A DNA stretch of 19,140 nucleotides from positions 1 through 19,140 of the forward strand of contig DHKM01000039.1 in NCBI GenBank assembly GCA_002404835.1, given 5' to 3'. Of the stretch, positions 18,001 to 19,140 are shown piece by piece. Origin of the DNA: Caryophanales bacterium UBA4694. GTDB taxonomy: Bacteria > Bacillota_I > Bacilli_A > RFN20 > CAG-288. How positions within the stretch are numbered: position 1 is the stretch's first letter; each line of letters starts with the position of its first letter. The notes beneath the pieces were generated by a model. The model made no database searches. It had not been told where the DNA came from and saw nothing but the letters and a program-made list of their open reading frames with translations. Position numbers and translations under genes: made by a program.

Positions 18001-18438
18001 CAATTTAGCCGCTGCATTTTCCGATGTGCCTTTAAATCTGGAGACAACAACGCCATTCAACAAGCAGCATTTTGAAGAATCTGCGTTCGTGCAGAAATCC
18101 CAAACGTCATACTTATTCATATCGTTGACAGAAAAGTTTTCAGCCGGTGAACCGGAAAAAACTAAAATATCTTCTTCGCCATTAACATCGGATGGAAAAA
18201 AAGAATTGCTTTTTGCAGAGTGGAATTCACATCCATACAGTGAGAGAAAATACACGATGTTGTAAAAACGCTTAAAATTTGTTTTATAAAGAGAACGAAG
18301 AACTCCCATAGGGAAAGAAGCGACGGTTTTATAATCGATTTCGAATTCATCAAAAAAGGAAACCAGAGGTTCAGGCAAAGCCAAATTATCAAAACCGCTT
18401 GGGAGAAGAACGGAATCGTTGCAATCGTCACTTGGCAT
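15040..18438 (-). CDS. Large protein with RNA-polymerase alpha-CTD-like and sigma-70 region-4-like domains (1132 aa)
   Basis: This protein is not a recognised named family. Three parts are readable. Residues ~1-70 are helical and may hold a first helix-hairpin-helix-like fold. Residues ~165-260 form a Ser/Asp/Glu/Asn-rich low-complexity linker, probably disordered. Residues ~273-330, containing ANAGYKTFGDLVEFKLGDI, resemble the alpha-subunit C-terminal domain. Residues 500-530, LEELGQRYNVTRERIRQIE, are a clear sigma-70 region 4-type helix-turn-helix. The C-terminal half (about 600-1132) is unassigned, with a possible winged-helix near the end. The start at 18438 overlaps the XRE gene by 11 bases; the longer ATG at 18465 reads back into it. 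It is second in the operon, ahead of the helicase, with an 11-base overlap. It could recruit or block RNA polymerase, or recognise promoters or phage DNA. It lacks sigma region 2, so it is not a full sigma factor. Confidence 0.75.
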   Translation of the reverse strand: MPSDDCNDSVLLPSGFDNLALPEPLVSFFDEFEIDYKTVASFPMGVLRSLYKTNFKRFYNIVYFLSLYGCEFHSAKSNSFFPSDVNGEEDILVFSGSPAENFSVNDMNKYDVWDFCTNADSSKCCLLNGVVVSRFKGTSENAAAKLLDNPSFSIVNKHLYGQNPENETETSILPKDDSEACGSSSTETCKGNGSVIESENFIEVDDSNDSSAGFQDIRNEESELFFSNEFFGKRGSDSNEESEPPLVSNPVDSATGVCSPRFWIRFVSSFFSMDKKAKEVYANAGYKTFGDLVEFKLGDIKKIVDGLTERLCDSYLVGIYEDELICFCKKRDSFLGMVGNSHSLREFLTPSDFTLECIRNHPGSFYYFNKAESPFLSLPLEESCQKLAQIGCFAASYLRKFGVLNLNFIGDKILEHPIDAYQLLAQDEYLDYFLRPFNVIDSLCCSLMGKAPADPFSIDHEVYSLWIPGFIQNFYDHLGKYGNESHKKHREILNLRETTDITLEELGQRYNVTRERIRQIEAKTAKVLSKPAESLMDSLFEIQRFLPVCFAKRIPGLYSCTKNKASKYYADDELGIILRKSSKMMIEKIKNTVSNSDYLQDCGYLDDFYLKNGFGLYGWLNKISYHLQYNPYPQYMASKISLKEIGKEYLISKGPAGYDVNKDEDELMQYYRANAPYMKIVSYRAISSDVLRSGVILRGMSVYVSPAFITEEQINTVKRILDEEDFGHYGFTGLSLYEKHKDELLSVGIDNGYFLYGIASVYASDGFQFGGRSLRISCNGKKSLSDMVEHYIFEKGPIVKVDDLLRDLHLKNPALQQIFNLTKYDSNTLVLKSWFKWTKVEFEELMPFIDEKISLQGFCHAYDIIGSHIYFDDSRNVFLQENRIGNNPSRLIYFLDAMAERYHISKYHFSHHCDCISAFDKPVETKQDMAMSNFKGKTFTKKETESFFQKFHLTGTISSSDFYSGWAYFVDSDALILKSDLQITDEIIKGASDVLDECYGDEIFITSLTAINRLRYSGYARQFGDKAMEMASVLSDSELSNWCIPENDIAITSAYFRGLLINKKATNGRKKYSDLIRLYVEKSHSGSFLSLSDIQKELKDQELIDNHANIQILGSIFSKWFYGSIVEVPNEP

Positions 18439-18646
18439 CTTCCGAATCCCCCAAATCAGTATCAAAACTAATCTTCTGTTTCTTGCACAAAGCTATGATT
18501 TTTCTTTTTGCAGCATATGTAGGCTCGTGATGGCCTTTCTCCCAACGGTTTACTGTAGCAAAGGAAACACCGAGATATTTAGCGAATTCTTCCTGGGAAA
18601 GAATCATCGATTCACGAAGGGCTTTTATAAGCACTGAATAATTCAT
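18428..18646 (-). CDS. XRE-family helix-turn-helix regulator, paralogue of the left one (72 aa)
   Basis: This is a Cro/C1-type repressor filling almost the whole protein: HTH SQEEFAKYLGVS and recognition segment SFATVNRWEKG at about residues 17-40. It shares about two thirds of its residues by eye with the plus-strand XRE at 274-462 and has a longer, acidic tail (TDLGDSEDAK). It heads the minus-strand operon and overlaps the next gene by 11 bases. There is no Shine-Dalgarno sequence in the bases before the ATG, and the -10 box lies only 6 bases upstream, so its mRNA is probably leaderless. Given the inverted repeat over its promoter it most likely represses itself. Cross-regulation with the other XRE is likely but inferred. 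Confidence 0.88.
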   Translation of the reverse strand: MNYSVLIKALRESMILSQEEFAKYLGVSFATVNRWEKGHHEPTYAAKRKIIALCKKQKISFDTDLGDSEDAK

Positions 18647-18652
18647 GTAATG

Positions 18653-18671
18653 ATTATAACAAATTTATAAT
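18653..18671. promoter_or_regulatory. Inverted-repeat operator candidate over the -10 box
   Basis: A perfect inverted repeat, ATTATAA - 5 bases - TTATAAT, covers the -10 box and part of the spacer of the minus-strand promoter. Symmetry and placement are those of an XRE dimer site that would block RNA polymerase. The half-site core is shared with the left promoter (GTTATAA at 205-211). Confidence 0.6.
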
Positions 18672-18681
18672 GTGGTGTCGA
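18653..18681 (-). promoter_or_regulatory. Promoter of the minus-strand operon (leaderless start)
   Basis: On the minus strand, TCGACA (18681-18676, five of six to TTGACA) and TATAAT (18658-18653, perfect) are separated by exactly 17 bases. The expected transcription start falls on or within a base or two of the A of the XRE ATG at 18646, so the transcript would begin at the start codon. It should drive the whole operon to about 9078, since all genes overlap or lie within a few bases except the last. Confidence 0.7.
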
Positions 18682-18856
18682 AGAAACATATTTTATTGCC
18701 CTCTATTGGATAATTAATTCCACTTGGCATTCTATTTTTATTTTTTGTAGAAGAAAAGATCAGATGAAACCAATGTGTCCGTACCCCTTAAATAGAACGC
18801 AATAGAACCCTATCCAAGCATTGGAAAAAGTACGATGAAATCTTTGTTTTTTCCTA

Positions 18857-18884
18857 TTGTATTCGCATTTTGTTTTGTTATAAT
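18857..18884 (+). promoter_or_regulatory. Orphan rightward promoter carrying the same XRE-linked word
   Basis: TTGTAT (18857-18862) and a perfect TATAAT (18879-18884) are 16 bases apart on the plus strand. The -10 region sits in TTTGTTATAA (18874-18883), the same 10-mer found at both XRE promoters. No ORF of useful size follows within the window, so the transcript is either non-coding or leads to a gene past the right edge. Confidence 0.5.
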
Positions 18885-18890
18885 GCTTTC

Positions 18891-19010
18891 AGGAACGAAG
18901 GCTGTTCCGACTGATAAAACACCATCGACTGGAAGGCTCTAAAACAGGGCCTGCCATAGTTGTCCGCCTTTGTCCGCAGCCCGTCCGCAAAAGCCAATAT
19001 ACGCATGTTG
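18891..19010 (+). ncRNA. Possible structured RNA downstream of the orphan promoter
   Basis: This is a tentative call. After the promoter the sequence contains a hairpin GGAAC-7-GTTCC (18892-18908), two copies of GAAGGCT, two copies of CGACTG, a GGCTCTAAAAC segment, and then three GTCCGC words at 18962, 18972 and 18983. There is no long reading frame and no clear terminator. GCTCTAAAAC is the reverse complement of the first ten bases of many type II CRISPR repeats (GTTTTAGAGC), so a tracrRNA-like or degenerate-repeat origin is conceivable, but only one copy is visible. It could equally be an untranslated leader of a gene outside the window. Confidence 0.25.
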
Positions 19011-19140
19011 TTGGTATTCTTTCTTGTACTTTGGGTTGGAAAGAAATCCGCTCTTTTCCGTCCTGTTCCTATCCTGTACTCTTTTGTCTTCTGAATTAAG
19101 GAAAAGGATATGTAGGACTTAGAACGCCGTGGGAACTCCC

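Larger units (their letters stand above)
18682..19140. other. Right-edge intergenic stretch of about 460 bases
   Basis: No coding region could be supported on either strand. From 18682 to 18850 the sequence is A/T-rich and featureless apart from T runs near 18733-18748. The rest holds the orphan promoter and the repeat-containing stretch described separately. The last 120 bases show only C/T-rich words (CCTGT three times between about 19060 and 19078). Confidence 0.4.

Noticed and set aside
18439..18465. Longer start for the 1132-residue protein
   Set aside because: It extends back into the XRE gene; the ATG at 18438 gives a normal short overlap.
9357..18646. Phosphorothioation (Dnd) system
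   Set aside because: No DndC, DndA or DndB counterpart; only the ATPase and a small associated protein resemble Dnd parts.
18891..19010. CRISPR array
   Set aside because: Only one repeat-like segment, no regularly spaced copies and no cas gene inside the window.

Overview
The window holds two complete defence-type operons that run toward each other. Moderate-to-low G+C, strong AGGAGG-type ribosome binding sites, tightly overlapping genes and protein style suggest a Bacillota (Firmicutes) chromosome, perhaps a gut Bacilli/Erysipelotrichia-like lineage; this is inference. TGA works as an ordinary stop here: several genes end in TGA inside ATGA or similar overlaps.

Left, plus strand (about 200-9081): a small XRE-type repressor, then a type I restriction-modification operon: hsdM, hsdS, a KAP-like P-loop NTPase, hsdR, and a trypsin-like serine protease without signal peptide. 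hsdM/S/R make the methylating and restricting complex. The NTPase sits between specificity and restriction genes, and the protease follows hsdR after 51 bases. Both are more A+T-rich to the eye than hsdM and hsdR, and both look like added effector or regulatory parts.

Right, minus strand (18681 down to 9078): a second XRE regulator clearly paralogous to the first; a 1132-residue protein combining an RNA-polymerase alpha-CTD-like segment with a sigma-70 region-4-like helix-turn-helix; a PLD-nuclease/SF2 helicase interrupted by one in-frame TGA (codon 333); a 60-residue unknown; a DndD-like SMC-type ATPase with a CxxC hook; a 159-residue protein resembling Dnd-associated small proteins; a Dam-family adenine methyltransferase; and a tiny DUF4177-like gene, missed as an ORF because one extra base breaks its frame. 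Helicase + methyltransferase + ATPase recalls Hma-type systems, and the ATPase and small protein recall Dnd, but no DndC sulfurtransferase is present. The sigma/alpha-CTD-like partner makes this the best candidate for a poorly described system.

Control: the 10-mer TTTGTTATAA occurs at the -10 region of three promoters: XRE1 (202-211), XRE2 (18663-18654, minus, inside a perfect 7-5-7 inverted repeat) and an orphan rightward promoter near 18874. The two paralogous repressors may therefore cross-regulate both operons and a third transcript. The right 450 bases hold no gene I can call, but a good promoter followed by a structured, repeat-containing stretch. The left 180 bases hold nothing I can name.
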